Counted from the first letter of the stretch, positions 39,441-48,132 are shown. The stretch is DNA of 64,000 nucleotides from Gemmiger sp. An50 (GCF_002161595.1 NZ_NFID01000004.1:1-64000); one strand, 5' to 3'. The notes: generated from the sequence alone by a model not told the origin. Made by a program: numbers and translations.

Positions 39441-40229
39441 ATGGAAATCACAAAGGTACAGGCAATTTATTTTTCGGGCACCGGCACCACCCGGAAGCTG
39501 TGCGCCGCTGTGGCCGGGGGAACCGGCCTTGCGGTGGAGGAATGGGACTGCACGCCCCAGCGGGCGAAGGCTCCCTTCCAGCCGGATGCGCACACGCTGA
39601 CGGTTCTGGCCGTGCCCTCCTTCGGCGGACGGGTGCCCGCGCCGGTGGCCCGGCGGCTGGAGCAGCTGCAGGGCTGCGGCCCGGCGGTGCTGCTGAGCGT
39701 ATACGGCTCCCGGGCCAGCGAGGACACGCTGGTGGAGCTGCACGATCTGGCGGTTAAGGCGGGGTATCGGCCCATTGCGGCCGCCGAATTTGTGGCGCAG
39801 CATTCCATGGCGCCCCAGATGGCGGCGGGCCGCCCCAACGAAAGCGACCTGGCTCAGGCCGGGGAGCTGGGCAAACAGGCCCTGGCGCTGGCCAAGAGGC
39901 TGGCGGAGGGCGCTGCGGTGCAGCTGGAGCTGCCGGGCAACCGGCCCTATCGGGAGTTCGGCGGCGTGCCGTTCCATCCGAAGGCCAGCAAAAAGTGCGT
40001 GGAATGCGGCCGCTGTGCCGACCAGTGCCCCGTGGGCGCGATCCCCGCACAGAATCCCCGCAAAACCGAAGACAAAGCCTGTATCACCTGCATGCGCTGT
40101 GTGGCGGTGTGCCCGGTAAAGGCCAGAAGTCTCGGCAAAATCGCTGAGATGGCCGTTCCGGCAAAGCTGCGCAAGGTGTGCGATTCGAACCGGGCAAACC
40201 AGATCTGGCTGGGGCACCCGGAGACGTAA
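39441..40229 (+). CDS. EFR1-type flavodoxin-ferredoxin fusion protein (paralogue)
   Basis: The 262-residue protein repeats the layout of the 15615-16361 product: flavodoxin-like half (YFSGTGTTRKL, PSFGGRVP, GNRPYREFGGVPF) and two 4Fe-4S motifs (CVECGRCADQCP, CITCMRCVAVCP). The two differ over much of their length, so the duplication is not recent. The ATG follows AAAGGAGA. It leads an operon with an amino-acid permease and a MalY/PatB lyase, which suggests electron transfer tied to sulfur amino-acid use. Confidence 0.88.
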   Translation: MEITKVQAIYFSGTGTTRKLCAAVAGGTGLAVEEWDCTPQRAKAPFQPDAHTLTVLAVPSFGGRVPAPVARRLEQLQGCGPAVLLSVYGSRASEDTLVELHDLAVKAGYRPIAAAEFVAQHSMAPQMAAGRPNESDLAQAGELGKQALALAKRLAEGAAVQLELPGNRPYREFGGVPFHPKASKKCVECGRCADQCPVGAIPAQNPRKTEDKACITCMRCVAVCPVKARSLGKIAEMAVPAKLRKVCDSNRANQIWLGHPET

Positions 40230-40259
40230 CCAACAAACCTGAAAAGGAGAGAAAGGAAA

Positions 40260-41591
40260 ATGTCACAGCAAACCACTGCGGAAACGAACCAAAAACTATC
40301 CCGTGCAGATCTGTTCTCCATGGCCATTGGCCAGATCATCGGTGTGGGCATCATGACGATGACTGGCATTGCCATCGGCTTTACCGGCCGTTCTGTGAAT
40401 CTGGCGTATCTTTTGGCCGGTGTGCTGACCATCCTTTCCGCGATCCCGCAGATTTACATCGGCGGTACCGCGAATTTCCCCGGCGGTCAATACTCGCAGA
40501 TCGCCGTACTCAGCGGGCAGCGGCTGGCGGGGGTGTATACCTTCGTAAACCTGGCCATGACGCTGGCTCTCTCCATGTATACCCTGTCCTTTGCGGACTA
40601 CTTTATGTCGCTGGTGCCGGGCGTGAACGTGAAGCTGCTTGGCTTTGTGGTGCTCACCGCGCTGTTCGCTCTGCACCTGGTGGGCGTCAAGCAGGCAGCC
40701 CGCCTGCAGAATGTCCTGTGCGTGGTGCTGGCGGTGGCCATCGGCGCTTACGTCGCCTTCGGCGTAACCCACATCCAGCCGGACTACTTCGCACCTGACC
40801 AGTTTATGACCGGCGGTGTGCCCGGTTTCCTGCTGGCCTCCATCTATCTGAACTTCGCCTGCGGCGGCGCCACCTATGTGGTGAACTACAGCGGCGAGGC
40901 CAAGGACCCCACCCGCGACATCCCCTTTGTCATCATCGTTTCCACCGGTGCCATCGTGGTGCTGTATGCCCTGATGAGCACCATTGCCGCCGGTGTGCTG
41001 CCGGTGGACCAGGTGGCGAACCAGCCGCTCAGCGTCTCGGCTGCCACCTTCATGCCCAAGGCTGTGTTCACCTTCTTCGTGGTGGGCGGCGCCATGTTCG
41101 CCCTGCTCACCACTCTGAACTTCTCCATCGGCATGTGCACCTATCCGGCGCTGCGCGCCTGCGCGGACGGCTGGCTGCCCAAGGGGCTGGCCGTGCGCAA
41201 CAAGCGGTTCGGCACGCCCCACTGGATTCTGCTGGTCTTCTACCTGATCGGTTTTCTGCCCATCCTGTTCGGCATTGACCTGAGCACCGTTGCCAACAGC
41301 ACGGTCATTCTGACCACCGCCATCCGGGGCGTGATCGCCTATTCGGCCATGCAGCTGCCCAAGAAAATGCCCGAGCTGTGGAAAAAGAGCAAGTTCTATG
41401 TGAGCGATGCAAAGCTGAAGGTAATGAGCATCATCACGATTGTAATTACTGTGATCTCCATTCTGCTTCTGCTGGTGAGCACCTCGCCCGTCCAGATCTG
41501 CTGCAACTGCGGCATCCTGCTGGTCAGCGCGGTGCTGGCCTTCGCCCGCAACCGGTATGTGAAGCTGGAGGCAAACTACGAAGCCAAGTAA
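40260..41591 (+). CDS. APC family amino acid permease
   Basis: The 443-residue protein has about twelve membrane helices. The first one holds the APC substrate-binding pattern IGQIIGVGIMTMTG, and GGTANFPGGQYSQIA and NYSGEAKDPTRDIP are further family features. Linked to a C-S lyase, a substrate such as cystathionine, methionine or cysteine is plausible but not shown. The ATG follows GGAGAGAAAGG. Spacing is 30 bases to the gene before and 31 to the gene after. Confidence 0.9.
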   Translation: MSQQTTAETNQKLSRADLFSMAIGQIIGVGIMTMTGIAIGFTGRSVNLAYLLAGVLTILSAIPQIYIGGTANFPGGQYSQIAVLSGQRLAGVYTFVNLAMTLALSMYTLSFADYFMSLVPGVNVKLLGFVVLTALFALHLVGVKQAARLQNVLCVVLAVAIGAYVAFGVTHIQPDYFAPDQFMTGGVPGFLLASIYLNFACGGATYVVNYSGEAKDPTRDIPFVIIVSTGAIVVLYALMSTIAAGVLPVDQVANQPLSVSAATFMPKAVFTFFVVGGAMFALLTTLNFSIGMCTYPALRACADGWLPKGLAVRNKRFGTPHWILLVFYLIGFLPILFGIDLSTVANSTVILTTAIRGVIAYSAMQLPKKMPELWKKSKFYVSDAKLKVMSIITIVITVISILLLLVSTSPVQICCNCGILLVSAVLAFARNRYVKLEANYEAK

Positions 41592-41622
41592 TGGCTGTTC
41601 CAGGGAAAGGAAGATGGTAATG

Positions 41623-42813
41623 ATGAAGTACGATTTTGACCGTGTGATCGATCGAAGCGTTACCAACGATATGAAATGGCACACCGGACCGGTGCGTAGC
41701 TACCTGAACGTGGAGGTCCGGGAGGACATGATCCCCATGTGGATCGCGGACATGGATTTTGCCTGCCCGCCCTGTGTGGTGGAGGCGGTAAAAGCCCGGG
41801 CCGAAAAGGAAATCTACGGCTACTGCGCCCCCGGCGTGGATTACTTCAAGGCCGTAACTTATTGGTACAAAAGCCGCTACGGCATTGCGCTGGACCCGGC
41901 CTGCATCTGCGTGGTGCCCAGCGTGGTGGGCGCCATCAACGCGGCCATCCGGGCCTTTACCCAGCCGGGCGAGGGCGTGATCATCCAGCAGCCGGTGTAT
42001 GAGCCCTTTGCGGGTCTGATCCAGCAGACCGGCCGGACCGTGGTGAACAACGGCCTTGTCTGTGAGCAGGGGCGCTACCGGATGAACTTTGAGGAGCTGG
42101 AGCAGCTGGCCGCCAAGCCGGAGAACAAGCTGCTGGTGCTGTGCAGCCCCCACAACCCGGTGGGCCGGGTGTGGAGCCGGGAGGAGCTGGCCCGCCTGGG
42201 CCGCATCTGCAAGGAGAACGGCGTGCTGGTGGTGAGCGACGAGATCCACAGCGACATCGTCTACCCCGGCCACAAGCACACCCCCTTCTGGACCGTGGAG
42301 GAGGACTTTGCCAAGCACTGCATCGTTTGCACCGCGCCGGGCAAGACCTTCAACGTGGCCGGATTGAAGATGGCCAACACACTGATCTTCGATCCCGACA
42401 TGCGCAGCCGGTTTGATGCTCAGATCAAGGCCATGTCGCTGGATGTGCGCAACACCTTCGGCCTGGAGGGTGTGGCTGCGGCCTACAGCCCGGAGGGCGA
42501 AGAGTGGCTGGAGGAGCTGCTGGTCTACTTAAAGGGGAACGCCGAGCTGGTGCGCGATTATGTGCAGGAACATCTGCCCCAGGTGGATTTTGTGGAGCCG
42601 GAAGGCACCTTCCTGTGCTGGCTGGACCTGACCCGTACCGGCCTGACCGATGCGGAGATCCTCAAGCGGGTGGACGTGGAGGCCGGCGTGATCTGTGTGC
42701 CCGGTCCCTGGTTCGGCAAGGGCGGCGAACGCCATCTGCGGCTGAACATCGGCTGCACCCGCGCCAATCTGGCGGCAGCCATGGAGCGCATCGCCCAGGC
42801 GCTGCAAAGCTAA
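41623..42813 (+). CDS. MalY/PatB family PLP-dependent cystathionine beta-lyase-like enzyme
   Basis: The 396-residue enzyme is a fold type I PLP protein: MWIADMDFACPP near the start is typical of MalY/PatB, CSPHNPVGRVW and VVSDEIHSDIV follow, and the PLP lysine lies in APGKTFNVAGLKMAN. Members split C-S bonds of cystathionine or cysteine to release homocysteine or sulfide. Three in-frame ATGs (41614, 41620, 41623) follow AAAGGAAG; spacing favours 41623. Confidence 0.88.
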   Translation: MKYDFDRVIDRSVTNDMKWHTGPVRSYLNVEVREDMIPMWIADMDFACPPCVVEAVKARAEKEIYGYCAPGVDYFKAVTYWYKSRYGIALDPACICVVPSVVGAINAAIRAFTQPGEGVIIQQPVYEPFAGLIQQTGRTVVNNGLVCEQGRYRMNFEELEQLAAKPENKLLVLCSPHNPVGRVWSREELARLGRICKENGVLVVSDEIHSDIVYPGHKHTPFWTVEEDFAKHCIVCTAPGKTFNVAGLKMANTLIFDPDMRSRFDAQIKAMSLDVRNTFGLEGVAAAYSPEGEEWLEELLVYLKGNAELVRDYVQEHLPQVDFVEPEGTFLCWLDLTRTGLTDAEILKRVDVEAGVICVPGPWFGKGGERHLRLNIGCTRANLAAAMERIAQALQS

Positions 42814-42822
42814 GCATATCGA

Positions 42823-42861
42823 AAAAAGCCCGTGCCGGAATTTTTCCGGCACGGGCTTTTT
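42823..42861 (+). terminator. Terminator of the permease/lyase operon
   Basis: An 18-bp perfect stem (42823-42840 with 42844-42861) with TTT loop and T-run, one of the strongest in the window. Confidence 0.93.
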
Positions 42862-42890
42862 GCTTGCTGCTTGGGGGGGATTATGAAAAA

Positions 42891-43049
42891 TTACTCCTGG
42901 CTGAACTGGTCCTTACCAACGCCGCACAGGGGGCACTCAAAATCCTCGGGAACATCGGCCCACAGGGTGCCGGGGGCGATGCCGCCGTCCTCGTAACCCT
43001 CTGCCTCGTCGTAGACCCAGCCGCACACGTCGCATACAAAACGATTCAT
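42891..43049 (-). CDS. Rubredoxin
   Basis: The 52-residue protein carries the two iron-binding motifs [13 protein letters not shown] (N-terminal) and [11 protein letters not shown] (C-terminal), with the usual [14 protein letters not shown] between them, so all four Cys ligands of the Fe(SCys)4 site are present. Rubredoxin passes electrons to superoxide reductase, rubrerythrin or flavoproteins in anaerobes. The ATG at 43049 follows AAAGGAGT. It is a single gene with inverted repeats upstream. Confidence 0.95.
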   Translation of the reverse strand: MNRFVCDVCGWVYDEAEGYEDGGIAPGTLWADVPEDFECPLCGVGKDQFSQE

Positions 43050-43100
43050 AACCAATACTCCTTTTCGCTCTATTTAGAAGTGAATGAATTTTTATGGGAG

Positions 43101-43165
43101 GGACCGTTTGGTCCATAGCTATAGTATATGCGGCAGGAGGAAAAAATCATGTTGCCGTGGCAACA
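43101..43165 (-). promoter_or_regulatory. Rubredoxin upstream region with inverted repeats
   Basis: GGACC-GTTT-GGTCC (43101-43114) and TGTTGC-CGTG-GCAACA (43150-43165) flank an AT-rich stretch that reads TATACT on the minus strand (43127-43122 area). The second repeat is followed on the minus strand by a T-run and may be the terminator of the DUF3842 gene. Confidence 0.5.
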
Positions 43166-43169
43166 AAAA

Positions 43170-43574
43170 TTATCCCAGACTCAGGATGCGGCGGGCCGCG
43201 TCGGCAATGTATTCCGCCAGGGGCAGCTCGGGCAGGCCGCCGATCTGCACCCCGCACTTGCTCACCGGGATCAGCACCTTGCGGGCGGAGGAGTCCGCCA
43301 CGGCCAGGGCCATGGCAGGGCTGCATTCGCCCATCATGCTGTTGGCCATCACGATGCCCATGGGCCCGGCGATCACGTCTGCCCGGCGGGCGTTCACGAT
43401 CACTGCATTTTCGCCGGTGGCGCCCGCGGTGGCGCCCGCCTTCATCATGGCGCTGGTGGCGGCGGCGTTGGTGCCCACCGCCAGGATCTCGCCGGTGTAG
43501 CCGCCGGTGCGCAGCTTTTCGATCAAAGCGCGGCCGAAGCCGCCGCCCTGGCCGTCGATCACAACGATTCTCAT
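43170..43574 (-). CDS. DUF3842 family protein
   Basis: The 134-residue protein begins with a Rossmann-like nucleotide loop (MRIVVIDGQGGGFGRALIEKL) and matches DUF3842, small clostridial proteins of unknown role. CGVQIGGLPELPLAEYI in the C-terminal part is conserved in the family. The ATG at 43574 follows GAGG. It lies 22 bases behind cls and is probably cotranscribed with it. Confidence 0.82.
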   Translation of the reverse strand: MRIVVIDGQGGGFGRALIEKLRTGGYTGEILAVGTNAAATSAMMKAGATAGATGENAVIVNARRADVIAGPMGIVMANSMMGECSPAMALAVADSSARKVLIPVSKCGVQIGGLPELPLAEYIADAARRILSLG

Positions 43575-43596
43575 GCAAAAACCTCGCTTTTCTTTG

Positions 43597-45162
43597 TCAC
43601 AGCAGCGGCGCGAACAGGCGCAGCACCAGCTGAGCCACCCGCTTGGGCAGCGGGGTTTTATAAGTGTCCTCCAGGAACACCTCGTTGCTCACGCTCATGC
43701 ACTCCTCCAGGTCGGCCCGTACGTCCTGCACCATCTGCCCGCCGTAGAAGGCGCAGCAGTTTTCAAAATGCAGATACAGGCTGCGGTAGTCCATGTTGGC
43801 GCTGCCCACGATGGCGGTCTTGTCGTCCGACACATACATCTTGGCGTGGATGAAGCCGGGGGTGTATTCAAAGATGCGCACACCGGCTTCCAGCAGCACC
43901 CGGTAGTAGCTTTGGGTCACCCAGTACACATACCATTTGTCCGGGATGCCGGGGGTGATGATCCGCACGTCCACGCCGCTTTTGGCGATCAGGGTCAGGG
44001 TGGTGATCATCTCGTTGTCCACCACCAGGTAGGGGGTGGCGATATACACGTAATTGGTGGCCTGCTGCAGCACGTTGAAGTAGGCGTTCTCCGCCACGTT
44101 TTCCTCGTCCAGCGGGCTGTCGCCGTAGGACTGCACAAAGCCCCGGGCGGTGTAGCGCAGGGTGGGCGCGTAGTCCTTCGGGTCGCTTACGCTGCCGGTG
44201 GTGAAGTCCCACATTTCCAAAAACAGCGCGGTCAGCGACTGCACGCCGCTGCCCTTGAGCATCAGGCCGGTGTCCTTCCAGATGCCGAAGCGCTTTTTCC
44301 GGTTGATGTATTCGTCGGAAAAATTCAGTCCGCCGGTGAAGCCCACGTTGCCGTCGATGACGGTGATCTTGCGGTGGTCCCGGTGGTTGAGCATGGTGTA
44401 GTCCGAGATCCGGCGGGACAGGCGGGGCGGTGCGAAGGGATAGCACTTGATGCCCTTGCGCCGCAGAGATTCGTCGTATTTTTCCGGCAAAGTGAACATG
44501 CAGCCGAAGGAGTCGAACAACAGGCGCACGTCCACGCCCTCGGCGGCCTTCTGGGTGAGGATCTCCAGGGTGGTGTCCCACATGTAGCCGGGCTTGATGA
44601 TGAAATACTCCATGAAGATGAAGTCTTTGGCGTTCTTCAGCTCCTCCAGAAAACGGGGGAAGAAGTCCTGGCCCCAGGCGTAGTATTCGCTCTGGGTGTC
44701 GCCGTAGAGGGGCGCGCCCGCGCAGTGGGACAGATAGGTGGCGCTGCGGGCCAGATTTTTGTCTTTCACCAGCAAACGGCGCATGGGCTCCGGGTCCTGC
44801 TGCAGGGATTTGGTCCCCCGTTCGGTGATGGACTCCAGCCGCTTGGCGTGCCGGTTGCCGGTGTTCCGGTGGCCCCAGAACAGATAGAACAAGGTGCCGG
44901 TGGGCGGCATGACCAGAATCATGATCAGCCACATGATCTTGTAGACCGGGTTCACCTTGTCCTTATCCAGCAGCGTGAGCACCGCCAGGGCGCTGAGCAG
45001 CATCAGAAACAGATAAAAATAGGGGAAAAACTTGCCCAGCTCGATGGCGACGCCCACCACCAGAACGATCTGAAGCAGCAGCAAAACCGCGAAGAAAAAG
45101 CTGCGGGACAGCAGGCCCCGGCCCAGCTTTTTGCGGGCTTTGCTTACCTTTTTTATTTCCAT
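43597..45162 (-). CDS. cls: Cardiolipin synthase
   Basis: This 521-residue membrane enzyme condenses two phosphatidylglycerols into cardiolipin. Two N-terminal membrane segments (about 20-100) are followed by two phospholipase D domains with HKD motifs: HRKITVIDG near residue 245 and HAKMYVSDDKTAIVGSANMD near residue 425. Length and order match bacterial Cls. The ATG at 45162 has a moderate GGAGGC site. Confidence 0.95.
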   Translation of the reverse strand: MEIKKVSKARKKLGRGLLSRSFFFAVLLLLQIVLVVGVAIELGKFFPYFYLFLMLLSALAVLTLLDKDKVNPVYKIMWLIMILVMPPTGTLFYLFWGHRNTGNRHAKRLESITERGTKSLQQDPEPMRRLLVKDKNLARSATYLSHCAGAPLYGDTQSEYYAWGQDFFPRFLEELKNAKDFIFMEYFIIKPGYMWDTTLEILTQKAAEGVDVRLLFDSFGCMFTLPEKYDESLRRKGIKCYPFAPPRLSRRISDYTMLNHRDHRKITVIDGNVGFTGGLNFSDEYINRKKRFGIWKDTGLMLKGSGVQSLTALFLEMWDFTTGSVSDPKDYAPTLRYTARGFVQSYGDSPLDEENVAENAYFNVLQQATNYVYIATPYLVVDNEMITTLTLIAKSGVDVRIITPGIPDKWYVYWVTQSYYRVLLEAGVRIFEYTPGFIHAKMYVSDDKTAIVGSANMDYRSLYLHFENCCAFYGGQMVQDVRADLEECMSVSNEVFLEDTYKTPLPKRVAQLVLRLFAPLL

Positions 45163-45221
45163 AATAATAAAATGCCTCCTGCATGAAAAAGAAAAACCAA
45201 AAGGAACAGCCTTTGTGGGAT

Positions 45222-45250
45222 ATTATATCACAGTTTTCCCATGAAATCGA
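45222..45250 (-). promoter_or_regulatory. Probable promoter of cls-DUF3842
   Basis: Minus-strand TCGATT (45250-45245), 17 bases, TATAAT (45227-45222). Confidence 0.6.
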
Positions 45251-45379
45251 CGGTAAGGCAATGCCGCATCCTTCCGGGTGGCGGAGCGCGCCGGAAAATA
45301 TCAGGGAAAATCTTGGCGCGATACACCGCCTGAAGCGTTTGCCGTTTATCGTGCGGGGCTGCCCGATAAGCCCCCTCGG

Positions 45380-45426
45380 CCAAAGAAAAAGAGCGCACGT
45401 CCGCCGGAGCGGCAGGTACGCTCTTT
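45380..45426 (-). terminator. Terminator of the cyclophilin gene
   Basis: AAAGAGCG and CGCTCTTT arms with an inner CCGCCGG/CCGCTCC-type helix precede a T-run on the minus strand. The rest of 45251-45379 holds no gene that I can support. Confidence 0.8.
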
Positions 45427-45433
45427 GAAAGAA

Positions 45434-46258
45434 TTATTCCGCTTGGCTGGCGCTCTGACTGGCGCTCTGTGCGGCGCTGGAGGACTGGGCCTGGGAAGAG
45501 GCGTCCGAACCGTCGCTGCCGCTGGCAGGGGCGGGGTCCGCCGCGCCGTAGGTGCTGATGGTCACGCTGTTGAGCAGCACGTCCTCCACCGGCTTGCCGT
45601 TCTCGTCCACCTCGCTCTGGGCCAGGGTGTCCACCACGTCCATACCCTCGTAGACCTGGCCGAACACGGTGTCGGTGTAGTCCAGATAGGGCAGACCGCC
45701 CGCCGCGTCGTAGGCCTCGATCACCTCGGTGCGCACGCCTGCCTCTTCCATCTGAGTACGCAGGCTGCCGTCCAGCTTTTCGGGCAGCGACTGCACGAAG
45801 TAGAACTGACTCAGGCCCGAGACGTTTTCATCCGGGCTGAAAGCGGCGCACAGGGCGCCGGAATAGTGGTGCAGCTGGTCCGAGATCTCTTTCGGATAGG
45901 GATTGTTGTTCCAGATGGTGGAACCGGTGGTGCCGCTGCCGGAGGCGTCGCCTCCCTGCACCACAAAGCCGGAGACGATGCGGTGGAAGCTGGTGCCGTT
46001 GTAGTAGCCCTCCTGAGCCAGACGGGTGAAGTTCTCCACCGCCATAGGCGCCTGGTCCGGGTAAAGCACGGCGCGCACCTCACCGGCGCTGGTGTTGAAG
46101 ATGGCGATGGGGTCGCCCTCGGCGGGAGCCTGGAACTGAAGCTCTTCGCTTTCCACCTTGGGGCGTTTGATGGAGCTGCCGGTGATACCGCCGCCGCAGC
46201 CCGTCAGCAGGCCGGCGGCCAGTACGGCGGCCGCAGCCAAAGCAATGAATCTGCGCAA
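45434..46258 (-). CDS. Cyclophilin-type peptidyl-prolyl isomerase lipoprotein
   Basis: The 274-residue lipoprotein has a signal peptide with lipobox LLTGC, then a cyclophilin domain (about 55-235): FNTSAGEVRAVLYPDQAPMAVENFTRLAQEGYYNGTSFHRIVSGFVVQGGD is the family core including the catalytic Arg. It should speed proline isomerisation in secreted proteins. The tail is a Ser/Ala/Gln-rich disordered stretch. I start at TTG 46258 behind AGGAGGG; the in-frame ATG at 46312 precedes this site and would overlap the -10. Confidence 0.9.
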   Translation of the reverse strand: MRRFIALAAAAVLAAGLLTGCGGGITGSSIKRPKVESEELQFQAPAEGDPIAIFNTSAGEVRAVLYPDQAPMAVENFTRLAQEGYYNGTSFHRIVSGFVVQGGDASGSGTTGSTIWNNNPYPKEISDQLHHYSGALCAAFSPDENVSGLSQFYFVQSLPEKLDGSLRTQMEEAGVRTEVIEAYDAAGGLPYLDYTDTVFGQVYEGMDVVDTLAQSEVDENGKPVEDVLLNSVTISTYGAADPAPASGSDGSDASSQAQSSSAAQSASQSASQAE

Positions 46259-46387
46259 GGAAGATGCCCTCCTGATAAATTTATGATAGAAGTAATACAT
46301 ATTATACCACAAAGCTGGGGAAAATAAAAACCGATCGCTCCAAGTATTTTATAAAACTTTCACAGCGGGTTTTGTTGCGTTTTTCTA

Positions 46388-46416
46388 TTGACGCAAAGGG
46401 CAAAAAAGGGTAAACT
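46388..46416 (+). promoter_or_regulatory. Promoter of the DUF1292 gene
   Basis: TTGACG (46388-46393), 17 bases, TAAACT (46411-46416). Confidence 0.75.
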
Positions 46417-46475
46417 TTATCTAGCAGATCACACAGGCGAGGCCGTTAAGGCCCGCCCGAAAAAGGAGAGCAAAC

Positions 46476-46799
46476 ATGGCTGAGAACAACACCCCTGTCA
46501 CCGAGCAGGAAGAAGATTACACCCCCGACCTGGTGACCCTGGAGGACGAGGAAGGCAAAGAGCACACCTTTGAGGTGATCGACGCGGCCGACCACAAGGG
46601 CGTTCACTACATGGCGTTGGTTCCCTACGTGGAGAACGAGGAAGAGCTGGAGGACGCCGACCTGGATCTGATCCTGATGAAGGTTGGCCAGGACGCGGAG
46701 GGCGAATACCTGGATATCGTGGAAGACGACGAGGAGCTTTACGAAGTGAGCAATATGTTCGAGAAGCGCCTGCGCGAATTCTTCGACATCGAGCAGTAA
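46476..46799 (+). CDS. DUF1292 domain-containing protein
   Basis: The very acidic 107-residue cytosolic protein matches DUF1292 (YrzB-like): DLVTLEDEEGKEHTFEVIDA, YMALVPYV, and ILMKVGQDAEGEYLDIVEDDEE. The role is unknown; in many Firmicutes the gene lies near ruvX and alaS, but not here. The ATG follows AAAGGAGA. Confidence 0.88.
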   Translation: MAENNTPVTEQEEDYTPDLVTLEDEEGKEHTFEVIDAADHKGVHYMALVPYVENEEELEDADLDLILMKVGQDAEGEYLDIVEDDEELYEVSNMFEKRLREFFDIEQ

Positions 46800-46819
46800 G
46801 CCTGCCGCCCAAACACGCT

Positions 46820-47018
46820 TAGCATCCTGCCTTGTGCGATTTGTTGCAGCTTTAAATAATCCTACTAATCAAATTCAGGGAGCCCGGAGTTGACCGCCGG
46901 ACCGCAGACCTCCCGCCCATCAAGGGGAGCACGGAAGAAGGGAGTGGAAAAGCGGCCACAGGGCACCCACCTGCCATCCGGTAGGTTTTGATTGGCTGCA
47001 GACGGCAAGGCGGGGCTA
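46820..47018 (+). ncRNA. ssrS: Probable 6S RNA
   Basis: The 297-base gap between two genes folds as one long hairpin of 6S type. The closing stem pairs CCTGCCTTGT (46826-46835) with GCAAGGCGGG (47005-47014) and TGCAGC with GCTGCA; a large AT-rich central bubble follows, then a terminal stem with GGGAGCCC/GGGCACCC and GACCGC/GCGGCC. The 3' bubble strand has the small hairpin ACCTGCC-ATCC-GGTAGGT and then GGCTGCAGACGGCA, close to the E. coli 6S order CACCT..AGG..GCCTGCGGCGGCA. 6S RNA binds sigma-A RNA polymerase in stationary phase. Ends are approximate. Confidence 0.75.
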
Positions 47019-47028
47019 TTTGAAAACA

Positions 47029-47067
47029 AAAGTGCCCCCGGTCCTTTCAAGAACCGGGGACTTTTTG
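47029..47067 (+). terminator. Terminator behind the 6S RNA
   Basis: CCCCGGT pairs with ACCGGGG, extended by AGT/ACT across a small bulge, followed by TTTTT. Confidence 0.85.
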
Positions 47068-47095
47068 TATCCCGCAGCAAAAGGAGGGAGCCCCC

Positions 47096-47302
47096 ATGGG
47101 AAAGGGCGATTACCACGGCGCAAGCCACATCTATGCCAGCCGTGCGGGTACCAGCCCCCGCGCCGAGTACCGGGAGTTCGATTTTGAGCCCGGCCGCGAG
47201 GCGGAAAAGGACGAACTGCTGCGCAGGGTGCGCCGCCCGGAGCTGACCATCCAGGCGGGCTATCTGCGCCGGCCTGCCCGGAAGACTGCAAGCAAGAAAT
47301 AA
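47096..47302 (+). CDS. Small basic hypothetical protein
   Basis: A 68-residue frame behind a strong AAAGGAGGG site and ahead of a terminator. The product is highly charged with a basic end (RRPARKTASKK) and no membrane segment or known motif. I do not recognise it. No promoter is seen after the 6S terminator, so it may rely on read-through. Confidence 0.6.
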   Translation: MGKGDYHGASHIYASRAGTSPRAEYREFDFEPGREAEKDELLRRVRRPELTIQAGYLRRPARKTASKK

Positions 47303-47306
47303 AAAG

Positions 47307-47346
47307 CGCCGCCCCCGGCAAAAAGCCGGGAGCGGCGTATTTTTTG
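47307..47346 (+). terminator. Rho-independent terminator
   Basis: CGCCGC/GCGGCG and CCCGGC/GCCGGG stems around AAAAA, followed by TATTTTTT. Confidence 0.88.
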
Positions 47347-47362
47347 CGATGGAAAAAATGAA

Positions 47363-47998
47363 TCAGAAGCCCAGGGGCTCGCCCACCAGCAGCACCTTGA
47401 TGCGGCCGGGAATCCGCTGATAGCGGTGGATGGTGGTGGTGCAGCAGATCCGGGCGGGGCTGTGGCAGTCCGCGCAGGTGCCGGTCACGGCGCAGGGGGT
47501 CTTGCAGCCCAGACGGTCGGTGTTGGCGGGGGCGGCGATCTCCTTCACACGGCGGGCGGCGGCGTGGATGTCCTTCACGATCTTGTTGCAGCCCACCACC
47601 AGCAGCACGTTCTTGGGGCCGAAGGTCATGGCGGCCACCCGGTTGGCGGTGCCGTCCACGTTGTAAAGCTCACCGGCCTCGGTCACGGCGTTGGTGCTGG
47701 CCAGATACCAGTCGGCGCTGAACACCTGGCGGAACAACGCGTCCAGCTCCTCGCCGGTCACCTTGCTGCGGTCCAGATACTGGTAGCGTCCGCTGGCCAG
47801 CAGCTCCATCACGCCGGTCTCGGCCAGGCTCACGCTGCCGCCGTTGGAGACAACGGCGCCCTCGGGAATCATCTGCTCCACAAAGGGACGGACCTCGGCG
47901 GCGGTCTTTACGTAATAGGCCTCCATGTTATTGGCGCGCAGGGCTTCCATGGTGCGCTGGATGCGGCGCTCGGTGTTTTGGATCACTGCTTCATGCAT
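47363..47998 (-). CDS. LUD domain protein (LutC/YkgG-like, lactate utilization family)
   Basis: The 211-residue protein matches the LUD domain: NNMEAYYVKTAAEVRPFVEQMIPEG, VVSNGGSVSLAETGVMELL and FGPKNVLLVVGCNKIVKDI. It ends with a Cys-rich segment (CKTPCAVTGTCADC, RICCTTT) typical of stand-alone clostridial members and possibly binding an Fe-S cluster. LutA and LutB are not nearby, so lactate oxidation is not shown. The ATG at 47998 follows AAGGAGG; the frame opens further up at 48061 before the site. Confidence 0.88.
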   Translation of the reverse strand: MHEAVIQNTERRIQRTMEALRANNMEAYYVKTAAEVRPFVEQMIPEGAVVSNGGSVSLAETGVMELLASGRYQYLDRSKVTGEELDALFRQVFSADWYLASTNAVTEAGELYNVDGTANRVAAMTFGPKNVLLVVGCNKIVKDIHAAARRVKEIAAPANTDRLGCKTPCAVTGTCADCHSPARICCTTTIHRYQRIPGRIKVLLVGEPLGF

Positions 47999-48132
47999 GG
48001 GAATTCCTCCTTCAAAAGCTTGCCCGATGGGCTTGGATGTTTTTTTTCTATTATAGCACATCTTTTGCCGCCCGGCGCTGCGGGAGCGACCCGCTGCACA
48101 AAAGTTTTACAGACGGCTGGCAGGGGCTCCCA

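Noticed and set aside
45183-45428. 81-codon plus-strand frame starting MKKKNQKEQPLWD in the gap between cls and the cyclophilin gene
   Set aside because: No ribosome binding site precedes it, it crosses the cls promoter and the cyclophilin terminator, and its composition looks like intergenic DNA.
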